Source: Pseudonocardia sp. HH130630-07
Lineage (GTDB): Bacteria > Actinomycetota > Actinomycetes > Mycobacteriales > Pseudonocardiaceae
DNA: 64,000 nt
Direction of reading: 5' to 3'
NCBI RefSeq assembly: GCF_001698125.1
Contig: NZ_CP013856.1
Coordinates: 1-64,000, forward strand
A model generated the notes under the pieces. It worked only from the letters and a program-made list of their open reading frames with translations. It had not been told where the DNA came from and did no database searches. Below are positions 40,438-48,674 of this stretch, one piece after another. A program made the position numbers and the translations under genes. Position 1 is the first letter of the stretch; every line of letters starts with the position of its first letter.

Positions 40438-41852
40438 CCGGTGCGAGCTTCCCGGAGCTGGCGCAGATGCTCGCTGAGTGCCTCCCGTGCAGCCTGCCGC
40501 GCCCCCCGGCCGGCCGGCCGGTCCAGCAGCGCCGGGTCGAGCTGCACTACCGGCCTAGCACCGCGCTGCAGGACCGGTGGCTGCCGGCAATCGGAAGCCG
40601 GAGCGGTGGTGCAGCGCATGTGGCCGATCTGGACGGCGCGGATCTCGTGCAGCCGCCCGCGCCAGGGCCGCAGCCGTGCCCCCATGACCCGTAGCGGGTC
40701 GCGGGCATCGGTGGTGACCGGTCCACGGGCCTGGTCAGGCCGGTCGGGGTGGTATTCGAGGGCGTGCCGGAGCCCGGCGACGGTGGCACCGGCTTCCCAC
40801 CACTGCTTGAGAAGAGCCCGGGCACGCCAAATCTCGATCTTGCGGCCTTTTCGGCCTCCTAGGCCGAGGAGTGTGATCAACGAGAGAGTTGCCGCGTTTC
40901 TGGCACCGGCGGTGTCGGGCACGTCGTAGGGGTGCCAGGTGGGTAATGAGCCGAGTTGCGGCCGTCTGCCGCCCGACAAGGGCTTAGTAGACACGTGAGT
41001 AGTGGGGAGGTCGCCACTTTCATCCACAGTGTCCTGACCTTGGAATCCATGCTGCTCATCGGCAGCCTCATCTGCGAGGGTCAGACCAGCGTCGAGGCGG
41101 GGCAGCGGGCTGTGGGCGACCAGCGCGTAGGTGGGGGTCCGGCCGGTGTCGGTGCCGAGGAATTCCGCGCTCGCGCCCGGTTCGACGACGACGAGCAGCC
41201 CGCAGTCGCGGGCCCAGGCCAGCACTCGGGAGACCGTGCGCTCGGCCCGGCCGCCGGCGGCCCCCAGCCGTTCTGCGGTGAGTCCGGTGATCAGTCCGGT
41301 CTCCCAGTCCATGTGGCACACCAGCCTGTGCAGGATCGCTGACCAGCTGCGGCGCTTATCCGCGCGCCAGTCCTCGTCGTCGACGAGACGAGCGACGTGG
41401 TCGAGGGCCTCGGACTGGGCGGTCAGGACCCGGTACTCGCGGTCGATGAAGTGGCGCCAGCCCGGGTGCGGGACGAACCCGGCGCGGTGGCGAGCGCGGG
41501 CTCTGGCGACACCGCGAGCCTGCGCCCGTCTGCTCGGCGGTAGCGCCCGACTCCTACGGCCAGGGCCGCTGGCAGGTCCGCTGCGGCGGCGGGCGGCCTT
41601 ACCCCGAGGAGTACGGCTCGGTGCGACCGCGGCGCGGATGCCGAAGTTGTCGGTTGCCCGCTGAGCGTTGAGTGGCAGTTGGTGGAGCAGGCAGAGCTGG
41701 GAAGGACCGGAGGCCAGGGTGAATGCGCCGTGCTCGTAACACAGAGTGCAGAACCCGGTGCCCGCTGCTGGCGAGCGCTCTGGTTCTGGGCACGACGAAC
41801 TCGCCCCGTGTGTGTGGTGGTTGGCTCCCGGCCCAGGATGTATCCTGGACAC
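40425..41852 (-). CDS. Winged-helix protein, possible plasmid replication initiator
   Basis: The 475-residue protein begins with a Cys/His cluster (FCTLCYEHGAF, QLCLLHQL), then an Arg-rich linker. A winged-helix region follows: HPGWRHFIDREYRVLTAQSE, DMDWETGLITG-like helices, ERTVSRVLAWARDCGLLVVVEPG. The C-terminal half has helical DNA-binding-like segments and is basic. Actinobacterial plasmid initiators often look like this, but no signature proves it. A hairpin GCCCCGGTTCGCCGGGGC lies upstream at 41890-41907. Confidence 0.4.
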   Translation of the reverse strand: MSRIHPGPGANHHTHGASSSCPEPERSPAAGTGFCTLCYEHGAFTLASGPSQLCLLHQLPLNAQRATDNFGIRAAVAPSRTPRGKAARRRSGPASGPGRRSRALPPSRRAQARGVARARARHRAGFVPHPGWRHFIDREYRVLTAQSEALDHVARLVDDEDWRADKRRSWSAILHRLVCHMDWETGLITGLTAERLGAAGGRAERTVSRVLAWARDCGLLVVVEPGASAEFLGTDTGRTPTYALVAHSPLPRLDAGLTLADEAADEQHGFQGQDTVDESGDLPTTHVSTKPLSGGRRPQLGSLPTWHPYDVPDTAGARNAATLSLITLLGLGGRKGRKIEIWRARALLKQWWEAGATVAGLRHALEYHPDRPDQARGPVTTDARDPLRVMGARLRPWRGRLHEIRAVQIGHMRCTTAPASDCRQPPVLQRGARPVVQLDPALLDRPAGRGARQAAREALSEHLRQLREARTGHVP

Positions 41853-41945
41853 GCGAAAGCGCCCCTTCTTCGTAGGTGGGGGATTGGCCCCGGTTCGCCG
41901 GGGCTACGGCGTCAGGCGGGTGCTGGTCCGACCTGATGCGAGAAC

Positions 41946-41988
41946 GAACCGAGGCGGCCCCCTGGCCGGGGGGTCGCCTCGTTCTTGT
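41946..41988 (-). terminator. Terminator after the RHH-like gene
   Basis: CGAGGCGGCCCCC and GGGGGGTCGCCTCG pair around TGGCC, flanked by GAAC/GTTC, abutting the 41989 stop codon. Confidence 0.65.
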
Positions 41989-42225
41989 CTAGGAGGCCTT
42001 GTGCAGAGGCAGCTCCTCCTGACCGTGGCTGGTGGATGTGATCGGCAGCTGTTCACGGTGCTGCATGCCGAGCCTGATCAAGGCTGCCAGCGTGTCGGAG
42101 TAACTCCAGTCGAGGTCGACGGCCAGCTGACGGACCGCGGCGCCCTCGTTGGCAGGCAGCCGGGTCACCATCGTGTCGCGGGCCCCCTTGGAGGGGCGCC
42201 CGCCGTGGGCTTCCCGTTTCGGCAT
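41989..42225 (-). CDS. Small ribbon-helix-helix-like protein, 78 aa
   Basis: MPKREAHGGRPSKGARDTMV is followed by TRLPANEGAAVRQLAVDLDW and SYSDTLAALIRLGMQHRE, the strand-helix-helix pattern of CopG/Arc-type DNA-binding proteins. Position between a replication-like gene and an operon suggests copy-number or repressor activity. Confidence 0.55.
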   Translation of the reverse strand: MPKREAHGGRPSKGARDTMVTRLPANEGAAVRQLAVDLDWSYSDTLAALIRLGMQHREQLPITSTSHGQEELPLHKAS

Positions 42226-42338
42226 GCGCGGGATCTTGCCACAGGTTTCTGATACAGCTGAGCCGACGCGCCGCGACTCCGTGTTTCGCCCGGCTCCCCG
42301 ACCCGAGCCCCCGCCGGAAGGGCGGAGTAGTGCGCCTA

Positions 42339-43346
42339 TCAGCTCAGGTCGAGCCCGTTCTCCTCATTGCGGTCGTAGCCCAGCTCTTGGGCTTCAGGCT
42401 CCCGGCCTTGGAGCTCGTGGCGATGCTGTAGCTGATAGTCAACATCGTCGTGCACTGTCGTCAGGGTTTGGTGCTGTGTGTCCAGTCCGTGGAACCGCCA
42501 GGCACCGAGTTCGGGAGCGGCGCATTGATGCAGCAGGCGTTCGGCGAGTACCGCCATCTCCACCGGCCCGATTCCGCCGGGCACAGGGGTGACGACCTGC
42601 GGCTGCGCTGCAGCATCAGGGTGGAGGTCACCGCGGGGCCCGTCCGGGTGTGGGGTGAATCCTGAGTCGACGACCAGGCGGTGCCCGGGGTGGATGTGGT
42701 CGGGCGTCAGCAGCCACGGGCTCCCGGTGGTCGAGAGCACGACGTCGGCGTCGCGGAGACGGCGCAGGTCGTCCCCGTTCTCAAACAGCATCGGATCGTG
42801 GCCGCCCTGGCGCAGGAGCGTTACGACACCGGAGCCGACGAAGCCGCTGCTGCCGACGACCGCGATGCGGGCGTCGGGTAGGTAGGGCTCGGCGACGCGT
42901 ACGACGCCGTCGGCGGTCGCGCACGCCGTGCGTGGCGCGAAGATGCCGAGGGCGTCGATGTCCTTGGCGGGGTCGATCTCGTTGAGCAGCGCGAGCACGG
43001 GCTGCGGTGGCGGGGCCTGGACGATGATCCCGGTGACCTGGGGGTCGTCGTTGGCGCGGTGGATGATGCCGGCGATCTCGCTGATGCCGGCGCTGTCGGG
43101 CACGACGATGTGGTCTGGGGTGGCGCCGAGCGCGGTGAAAGTGCGCACCTTCTGCTCGGCCGAGACGCGGGATGCCTCCATCCGGGCGGCCCAGACGGTG
43201 TCATGGGTGGTCGGCGCGAACCGCACGACCATCATGCGAGTCCCGTGTTGCTGCAGGGTGGCGGCGTAGGCGTCGCGGTAGGTGTCACGCACCTCGGCCA
43301 GGATCGCGCGGCCGGGGATCGTGCGGGGCTGGGGTGTGTCGATCAT
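42339..43346 (-). CDS. folD: FolD-like methylenetetrahydrofolate dehydrogenase/cyclohydrolase
   Basis: The 335-residue protein has FolD features: VQAPPPQPVLALLNEIDPAKDIDAL in place of the usual LPLP...PxKDVDG, the NADP site VVGSSGFVGSGVVTLL, and PVPGGIGPVEMAVLAERL. The usual catalytic Lys region (YxxxK) is altered, and the C-terminus is about 50 residues longer and acidic. It oxidises and hydrolyses one-carbon folates, or a related cofactor. Its ATG overlaps the upstream stop (ATGA). A second copy on a plasmid suggests a specialised role. Confidence 0.7.
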   Translation of the reverse strand: MIDTPQPRTIPGRAILAEVRDTYRDAYAATLQQHGTRMMVVRFAPTTHDTVWAARMEASRVSAEQKVRTFTALGATPDHIVVPDSAGISEIAGIIHRANDDPQVTGIIVQAPPPQPVLALLNEIDPAKDIDALGIFAPRTACATADGVVRVAEPYLPDARIAVVGSSGFVGSGVVTLLRQGGHDPMLFENGDDLRRLRDADVVLSTTGSPWLLTPDHIHPGHRLVVDSGFTPHPDGPRGDLHPDAAAQPQVVTPVPGGIGPVEMAVLAERLLHQCAAPELGAWRFHGLDTQHQTLTTVHDDVDYQLQHRHELQGREPEAQELGYDRNEENGLDLS

Positions 43347-43879
43347 CCCTGATTTGCGCCAGTGTCGCCGCCGTCCTGTCGGGGTCGGGGGATGTCCCAG
43401 GGCATCGCGGCGAGGACTTCGTCGACCGGGCGCAGGCGGAGCCCGTCGAGTAGCTGGCGGGAGTCGTCGTAGTCGAGTCGGGTCACCTCGTCCCAGGCCG
43501 GGACGCTGTAGCGGTCGAGGGTCCAGTGCAGGTCGACGCGGGTCAGCGATTCCGGTCCGGTCGGGTCGGCGCTGGAGAACTCGCCGTGGTGCACCAGCCA
43601 CGTGATCGCGCCCGGGTCGACGCTGCCCGGCACGAGCTGGGCGCGTGCGCTGTTCGCGGCGCCGGCGACGTCGGAGAGGACGTAGTGGCCGCGGGGTTGG
43701 CCGCGCAGCTCGCTGAGCACGACGGTCAGCAGCAGGCGGTCGGTTGCTGCCGGGTCGCGGGTGCCGCGCAGGCGCGCCAGGCACGACGTGGTCGACCCGT
43801 AGCGGTGCGGCCAGCTCAGGATCGCGTCGCTGGCCAGCGTCAGGCCGTGGGTGTGGGCCGTAGTCATAGCGGTCATCAT
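43343..43879 (-). CDS. Hypothetical protein, 178 aa
   Basis: Coupled to folD. It contains WPHRYGSTTSCLARLRGTRD and a C-terminal RPVDEVLAAMPWDIP. An ATG at 43867 could also be used. No family recognised; the context suggests an accessory to the FolD/amidase step. Confidence 0.45.
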   Translation of the reverse strand: MMTAMTTAHTHGLTLASDAILSWPHRYGSTTSCLARLRGTRDPAATDRLLLTVVLSELRGQPRGHYVLSDVAGAANSARAQLVPGSVDPGAITWLVHHGEFSSADPTGPESLTRVDLHWTLDRYSVPAWDEVTRLDYDDSRQLLDGLRLRPVDEVLAAMPWDIPRPRQDGGDTGANQG

Positions 43880-43882
43880 CGT

Positions 43883-45073
43883 TCACGGCTCCAGGTTCGT
43901 CATGGCCTGCTGCGCAAGGGGCGCGATCGGGGCCGGCGGTACGTGGTTCTCGAGGAGCTGCAGCAGCAGCTCGTCGCCGCGGGGGCGGGCGATGATCTGC
44001 AGACCGACCGGGCAGCCGTCGGCGGTGAAACCGGCCGGGACGCTCACTGCGGGGTGCCCGGAGAGGTTGATGCCCCAGGTGAGTGCGACGCTCAGGTGTG
44101 CGCCGGGACCGTCGTGGCCATGTGCTCGCCCGGGGGTCGTGGGCGTCATCAACAGGTCGAAGTTCTGGAGAAGCTCGGCGAGTCGATTGTTGTTGTCGTG
44201 TCGCGTTCGCTGTGCGAGGCGCCGGTCTGCTGCACTCGAGGTGGAGCTGCGCAGAGTCATCCACGCGCTCTCGGGATCGGTTAGGTGGACCCCCGGTCGG
44301 GACAGGGCCAGGCCGGCGCGGGCGCACAGGGCCTGAGCTGCCCGCTCGGCAATCTCGGCGACCTCGGGGTCGAGGTGCGGCCCCGCGAAACCGAGGGTGG
44401 CCGACCAGCCTGCGGCCGCCAGAGGGGTCTCTGACATCGCTGCATGCAGGGACCAGTCGAGGAGCACGGCTGCGGCCCAGGGCCGCAGTAGGGCGGGTTC
44501 GCGGACCAGCACACCGGGTACGGCGAGCCCAGTCGGGTCGGAGGTGGGGGCGCGGCCGGTGCTCGGCTTGAAGCCGATCACGTGACACCACGCTGCCGGG
44601 ATCCGGACCGACCCGGCCCCGTCACTACCGCAGGACAGCGGGACGATCCCGGCCGCGACTGCCGCGGCCGCGCCGGCCGACGACCCGCCGGGAGACAGAT
44701 CCGAGCGCCACGGGTTACGCGTCGGACCGCGATCGGTGTAGCCCCAGGTCTGGTAGCCGCGCCGGCCACGAGGGACGGTTGTGGCCCCGATGGGCACGGC
44801 GCCGGCTCGGAGAAGACCTTGTACGCCAGGGAGCCGGGCGCCTCGTTCGCCCTTGACCGTGATCGGTAGACCGTCCAGCGGAGACTCAGCTGTGTCGCCT
44901 GGATGAGGTGGCGCGCCGGTGTCGAGACCGATGGAGAGGAACGCGCGCAGCGCTGGATCCAGGCGCCGCGCCTGCTCGATCGCAGCTGCGGCCGGCGCCT
45001 GCTTGTCCGCGGTGTGGTGTGTGGTGGCTGTGTCTCCTCGGATGAGTGCTGCCTCAGTCTGTCGCATGTGCAA
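43883..45073 (-). CDS. Amidase signature protein
   Basis: The 396-residue enzyme has Lys in LPITVKGERG, the cis-Ser in SPGGSSAGAAAAVAAG and nucleophile Ser in GSDGAGSVRIPAAWCHVIGFKP, so it should be active. It is shorter than the amidase at 17002. It heads the amidase-43343-folD operon, with a 3-base gap to the next gene. Confidence 0.8.
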   Translation of the reverse strand: MHMRQTEAALIRGDTATTHHTADKQAPAAAAIEQARRLDPALRAFLSIGLDTGAPPHPGDTAESPLDGLPITVKGERGARLPGVQGLLRAGAVPIGATTVPRGRRGYQTWGYTDRGPTRNPWRSDLSPGGSSAGAAAAVAAGIVPLSCGSDGAGSVRIPAAWCHVIGFKPSTGRAPTSDPTGLAVPGVLVREPALLRPWAAAVLLDWSLHAAMSETPLAAAGWSATLGFAGPHLDPEVAEIAERAAQALCARAGLALSRPGVHLTDPESAWMTLRSSTSSAADRRLAQRTRHDNNNRLAELLQNFDLLMTPTTPGRAHGHDGPGAHLSVALTWGINLSGHPAVSVPAGFTADGCPVGLQIIARPRGDELLLQLLENHVPPAPIAPLAQQAMTNLEP

Positions 45074-45084
45074 GCGGCAGGTGG

Positions 45085-45963
45085 CTAGCTTCGTTCTCGG
45101 TAGTCGTCCGCCAGGTGTCGCACCAGCTCGAGTGACTCGGCTTCGGACAGAGCGAGTTCTGAGAGTTCGGCGTGCAGCTGCGCGTACATGGCGATGAGGT
45201 CGGGGTCCTGGATCAAGGTGCTGCCGGATTCGGTGCCGACGAGTGCCTGTGTGTCGTCGTAGAGGTGGAAGCCCGACACCGGCGCGGGACGGGGTGCAAC
45301 AGTGTCCAGAGCCAGCACCCGGAAGATGACGTTCGGTTGGGCAGCGATGCGCGCGATGCTTTCCAGCTGCTCGGCCTGTTGCCCGTAGCTGCCGACCGGC
45401 CAGCGCAGGGCCTGTTCATTCTGCACCATCTGCCAGGAGCGACCGGGATCGGCGAGTAGCTGGGCCCGCTCCATGCGGGCGTCGACGGACTGAGCCGCGT
45501 CCTGCTCGTCGAGCTGTGCGTCGGGGGTGAACACCGCGCCTGCGTAGCGTCGTGTCTGCAGCGGGCCGATGATCACCGAGGGGTGGTAGGAGCGCACCAG
45601 GCGGGCGACTCGCTCGGCCTCGTGAATGCGCCACTGGAACCGGTGGGCGCTCCCGCTCTGCAAGACGACACGGGCGTCCACACGCTCGGCCTCGAGGGCT
45701 CGTGCCTGCTCGACGAGCTCGTCGATGCGCTTGGGGGTTAGTGAGTCGACGCCCTGCTGCGCGTAAACCTGCAGCACCGCGCGCACCAGTCGTGGGGTCG
45801 GTCGAGACTCGCCGGCCTCGGTGCGGGACAGCGAGGACTGCCCGACGCCGGCTGCCTTGCGTGCTTGGTTCTGGCTGAGGCCGGTCTGCTCACGCAGCGC
45901 GCGCAGTAGCTCACCGGACAGCGGGAGGCTGTCCGGTGAGCTACTCGACTGCGCATCGGGCAC
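45085..45963 (-). CDS. XRE-family regulator with DUF5753 sensor domain
   Basis: The helix-turn-helix is at about residues 17-70 (LREQTGLSQNQARKAAGVGQSSLSRTE), followed by the DUF5753-type domain (HEAERVARLVRSYHPSVIIG, LLADPGRSWQMVQNEQALRW). The pair XRE/DUF5753 with a DUF6879 gene is a recurrent Streptomyces-type regulatory unit. GTG 45963 begins just after the previous stop; GTG/ATG 46017 would overlap it by 49 bases. A perfect hairpin lies in the first 20 codons. Confidence 0.75.
   Translation of the reverse strand: MPDAQSSSSPDSLPLSGELLRALREQTGLSQNQARKAAGVGQSSLSRTEAGESRPTPRLVRAVLQVYAQQGVDSLTPKRIDELVEQARALEAERVDARVVLQSGSAHRFQWRIHEAERVARLVRSYHPSVIIGPLQTRRYAGAVFTPDAQLDEQDAAQSVDARMERAQLLADPGRSWQMVQNEQALRWPVGSYGQQAEQLESIARIAAQPNVIFRVLALDTVAPRPAPVSGFHLYDDTQALVGTESGSTLIQDPDLIAMYAQLHAELSELALSEAESLELVRHLADDYRERS
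45905..45945. repeat. Perfect 17-bp inverted repeat in the start of the XRE gene
   Basis: AGTAGCTCACCGGACAG (45905-45921) and CTGTCCGGTGAGCTACT (45929-45945) with loop CGGGAGG. It lies within codons about 7-20 of the regulator, so it may be an autoregulatory operator or an mRNA hairpin. Confidence 0.6.
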
Positions 45964-45968
45964 TGAGC

Positions 45969-46538
45969 TCAGGCTGCCCTCTGGCGGTGGTGCAGCTCGG
46001 GGTGCCGGTCCCACCACACGCGAAACGGTTCCGCCGCCGAGTGGGCGTCGTCGCGTGCCCGCAGGTACGGCGCGATCAGGTCGGGGTCGGTGACGATGTC
46101 GGCGCTCAGAAAGCGGCCGTGCTCGTCGTACTGCATCGGGATCAGCAGCGCGTCATTGACCAGCCAGAAGTCTTCGCGGATGAACGTCGCTGGGGTGTCG
46201 TGCTCGCCAGCGCGGAGTACGGAGATGTCCTCCCCGGCTGCGGCGTTGTGGACGTAGCACCAGTCAGCTTCGTACCGCTCGTACTCGGTCATGGCGTTGG
46301 AGAAGGCGCGCACGCGATAAGAGATCAGCCCGCGGGCCTCTTCGCCCCGCAGGATGGCAAGCCACTGCTCCTTGCGTTCCATGTCGGGTCCGTCAGCCCC
46401 GGCGAGGTAGCGCTGGAAGTCGCTCTCCTCGCCCTCGCTCGCCATGTAGCGGGGGAGGCACTCCATCCGGAACAGACGGTCCCCGGCGTGGTGGAAGTGC
46501 TTGTCGATGGCAGCTTCGAGTTGCTGTTCGTCGATCAT
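45969..46538 (-). CDS. DUF6879-like protein
   Basis: The 189-residue product has WLAILRGEEARGLISYRVRA, YEADWCYVHNAAAGEDISVL and FWLVNDALLIPMQYDEHGRF, the pattern of proteins partnered with XRE/DUF5753 regulators. Role unknown. It overlaps the upstream gene by 4 bases (ATGA). Confidence 0.65.
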   Translation of the reverse strand: MIDEQQLEAAIDKHFHHAGDRLFRMECLPRYMASEGEESDFQRYLAGADGPDMERKEQWLAILRGEEARGLISYRVRAFSNAMTEYERYEADWCYVHNAAAGEDISVLRAGEHDTPATFIREDFWLVNDALLIPMQYDEHGRFLSADIVTDPDLIAPYLRARDDAHSAAEPFRVWWDRHPELHHRQRAA

Positions 46539-46942
46539 GCTGCTACTCCCTCCAGGACCTGTGCCTTGACCGTCCCGAGCTGTTCGGTGATGGGGTCGAA
46601 CAGCTCCGCGAAGGCGATGAGCTCGACCTCTCCGGTGACCTCGGATGAGATCACGTACACCCGATCCGGATGGAGGCCAGGTCCAGTAACCCCACGGGTG
46701 CGCGCGACTGCGTCGCACTCGGCCGGGAGCAGCCCGGCAGGCATCCAGCCGACGACTTCGCCCTTGTCGAGCAGGTGTTGGAAAGGGGCAGCCTCGGCCG
46801 GGGTGGTCCGCTTGGACACGACCCACAGGTCTTCGGTGTCGCCGACGACTTCGTGGACTGACGGGCAGACTCGGCTCTCGCCGCATTCGCTGGCGGTGGT
46901 TACGAGCGTGCGGATCTCGAGATGGGGCACGTGCTCGGTCAT
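46535..46942 (-). CDS. Hypothetical protein, 135 aa
   Basis: First gene of the XRE/DUF6879 unit. The product is mostly beta (EDLWVVSKRTTPAEAAPF, DRVYVISSEVTGEVELIAFA) with acidic character. ATG 46942 follows GGAGG. No family recognised. Confidence 0.5.
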   Translation of the reverse strand: MTEHVPHLEIRTLVTTASECGESRVCPSVHEVVGDTEDLWVVSKRTTPAEAAPFQHLLDKGEVVGWMPAGLLPAECDAVARTRGVTGPGLHPDRVYVISSEVTGEVELIAFAELFDPITEQLGTVKAQVLEGVAA

Positions 46943-47002
46943 CGGCGTTCCTCCCGGTCAGGGTGTGACCAGGTCAGTGTCGGTCGGTCTCGACCAGCTA
47001 GT

Positions 47003-47080
47003 CAATCGCTCACTGGATAGCGGGTGCGGCGCCCTCCAACCGTCAGATCGCCGCTTGTTATCCATCGTATCACTGGATAA
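47003..47080. promoter_or_regulatory. Divergent promoter region with CACTGGATA operator-like repeats
   Basis: CTCACTGGATA (near 47009) and ATCACTGGATA (near 47069) are direct repeats; TTATCCAT (near 47056) is an inverse half-site. They lie in an AT-rich gap between the XRE operon and the plus-strand transfer operon and are good candidates for the XRE regulator. Confidence 0.5.
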
Positions 47081-47200
47081 GCTGCGGAGGTGCGATTCCC
47101 CGGCATGTGCCGGTGGGCGGCCCCGACGGATGCAGCCACATCCGCCGAGGCCTGACAGATCGCGCTCACCCAGCCGTCGAGCACGAGGAGCACGACCGTC

Positions 47201-47659
47201 ATGTCAAGGATCCCAAACCGAGACCACCGGCCCGAGGGCCCACCCGCGAGTCCTCACCTGCGGCCCGCGCGCCCGGTGGTGGCGGTACTCGGAGGGTCGG
47301 CCGATGCCCGCCTCACCGCTAATGACTGGCCGCCTGCTCGCAGCCAGCAGGACGACAACGTCCTGATGACCGCTGTCGGCGACGGACTCGAGCACGAGGT
47401 TGCAGCGGACGAGCTCACCGTCGGCCGGGCCACCGGGCGCTACCGCGCGCTGTGTGGCCTGCTGGTCGATCCGGCGTCATTGACCGTGGCGGCCGGTGTG
47501 CCGTGCCGCGGGTGCGCCGTCGAGGCGGCGCCCGCCCCGGATCTTGCGGGGCAAGATGCGCAGAGGTCTCGACGTGAGACGGCGAGTTGGCTGCGTGGCC
47601 TTCGGGCTCGGACGGCTCGTCTCGCGACGTCGGCGGGTGGTCTCGATGTGGCCGCGTAA
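47201..47659 (+). CDS. Hypothetical protein, 152 aa
   Basis: GAGGAG precedes the start. A Pro-rich N-terminus is followed by DELTVGRATGRYRALCGLLV and GVPCRGCAVEAA (Cys-x2-Cys). It overlaps the SpdB-like gene start by 14 bases, suggesting a role in transfer. Not recognised. Confidence 0.5.
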   Translation: MSRIPNRDHRPEGPPASPHLRPARPVVAVLGGSADARLTANDWPPARSQQDDNVLMTAVGDGLEHEVAADELTVGRATGRYRALCGLLVDPASLTVAAGVPCRGCAVEAAPAPDLAGQDAQRSRRETASWLRGLRARTARLATSAGGLDVAA

Positions 47660-48674
47660 GTCCGCGCAGTCGCTGCGCGAACGGGCTGCGGAACTGGCCG
47701 CCGAGGCCGAGCACTCGGCGCAGGTACGCGCCTTGTCGACGCACCCGGATGTGGTTGCCCTTCAGGTGGAGCGCGTCCGGAGCCAGGTGAACCGGTTGAT
47801 GTGGACCGGGATCGTGCTCGGGATGGCGTTCTGCATGACAAACGTGCAGGAGTTCGGCGCCGAGGGGACCGAGGAGTGGTCGCCGGGCTGGTGGGCGGCA
47901 TGGCTGCTCGATCCGATGGTGTCACTGGTGTTGATCGCGGTGGTCCTGGCGGAGCAGACGACATCCCGGTGGCAGCTGGCGACGCCGGCCTGGGCTCGTC
48001 GTGCTCGCTGGGCGACGCTGGGCGCGACGTATGCGATGAACACCTGGAAGGCGTGGGGAGCGCTGGATCCGGGGCTGATCTTGCTGCACTCGGTTCCGCC
48101 GCTGGTCGTGTTCGTCGCGACCGAGGCTGCGCCAGAGATCCGGGATCGTCTCACCGCGGCGGTCAAGGCTGCTGCAGCGGATTCGGGAGACGGTCCGGTG
48201 ACGGTGGCTGAGGCTGCCGTGGCGGCGGGTATCGCTGCCGCCGAACCGGCCGTGGTGGAGGCTGCGGAGCCGCGAGCTTCGGCAGCGCTCGAGGACGGTG
48301 CTGCCGAGCCGCAGGGTCTCCCGGTGGCCTGCGCGGGCGGCGGGGTGCGTTGGGAGCGTGAGGAGCTGCTCCGCGCGGACCCCGCAGTCCGGGTCGAGCA
48401 GGTGAAGGACCTGATCCGCGCAGGCCTCGTACCGTCGGTGGAGCTCACCGGAGCCCAGGTCGGCGCGATCTTCGGCCAGTCTCCACGCACCGGTCGCCGC
48501 GATATTGAGGAAGCCGAGCGCCAGCTCGGCATGGGACAGAGTGAGCGCACTACCGATCTGCCCCGGCCCGCCGGCATGTCTACCGACCCGGAGCACGCTG
48601 GTTTGTCCGGTGGTTCCGATGCGCTGGTCCTCGTCGGGCCTGATCGTGGCGTGACGGTGGGTGTGGGCGCATGA
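47646..48674 (+). CDS. SpdB/DUF2637-like membrane protein with C-terminal helix-turn-helix
   Basis: The 342-residue protein has about four hydrophobic segments (residues 45-160; LMWTGIVLGMAFCMTNVQEF, LLDPMVSLVLIAVVLAEQTT, LHSVPPLVVFVATEA). A linker and a C-terminal recognition-like segment follow (LTGAQVGAIFGQSPRTGRRD). This is the design of actinomycete plasmid-spread proteins that work with the coupling ATPase. Frame is open from 47496; ATG 47646 is preferred. The stop overlaps the next ATG (ATGA). Confidence 0.65.
   Translation: MWPRKSAQSLRERAAELAAEAEHSAQVRALSTHPDVVALQVERVRSQVNRLMWTGIVLGMAFCMTNVQEFGAEGTEEWSPGWWAAWLLDPMVSLVLIAVVLAEQTTSRWQLATPAWARRARWATLGATYAMNTWKAWGALDPGLILLHSVPPLVVFVATEAAPEIRDRLTAAVKAAAADSGDGPVTVAEAAVAAGIAAAEPAVVEAAEPRASAALEDGAAEPQGLPVACAGGGVRWEREELLRADPAVRVEQVKDLIRAGLVPSVELTGAQVGAIFGQSPRTGRRDIEEAERQLGMGQSERTTDLPRPAGMSTDPEHAGLSGGSDALVLVGPDRGVTVGVGA

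Noticed and set aside
42339..44591. 750-codon frame including FolD
   Set aside because: The upstream part is the shadow of the amidase and 43343 genes. FolD begins at 43346 with a 4-base overlap.
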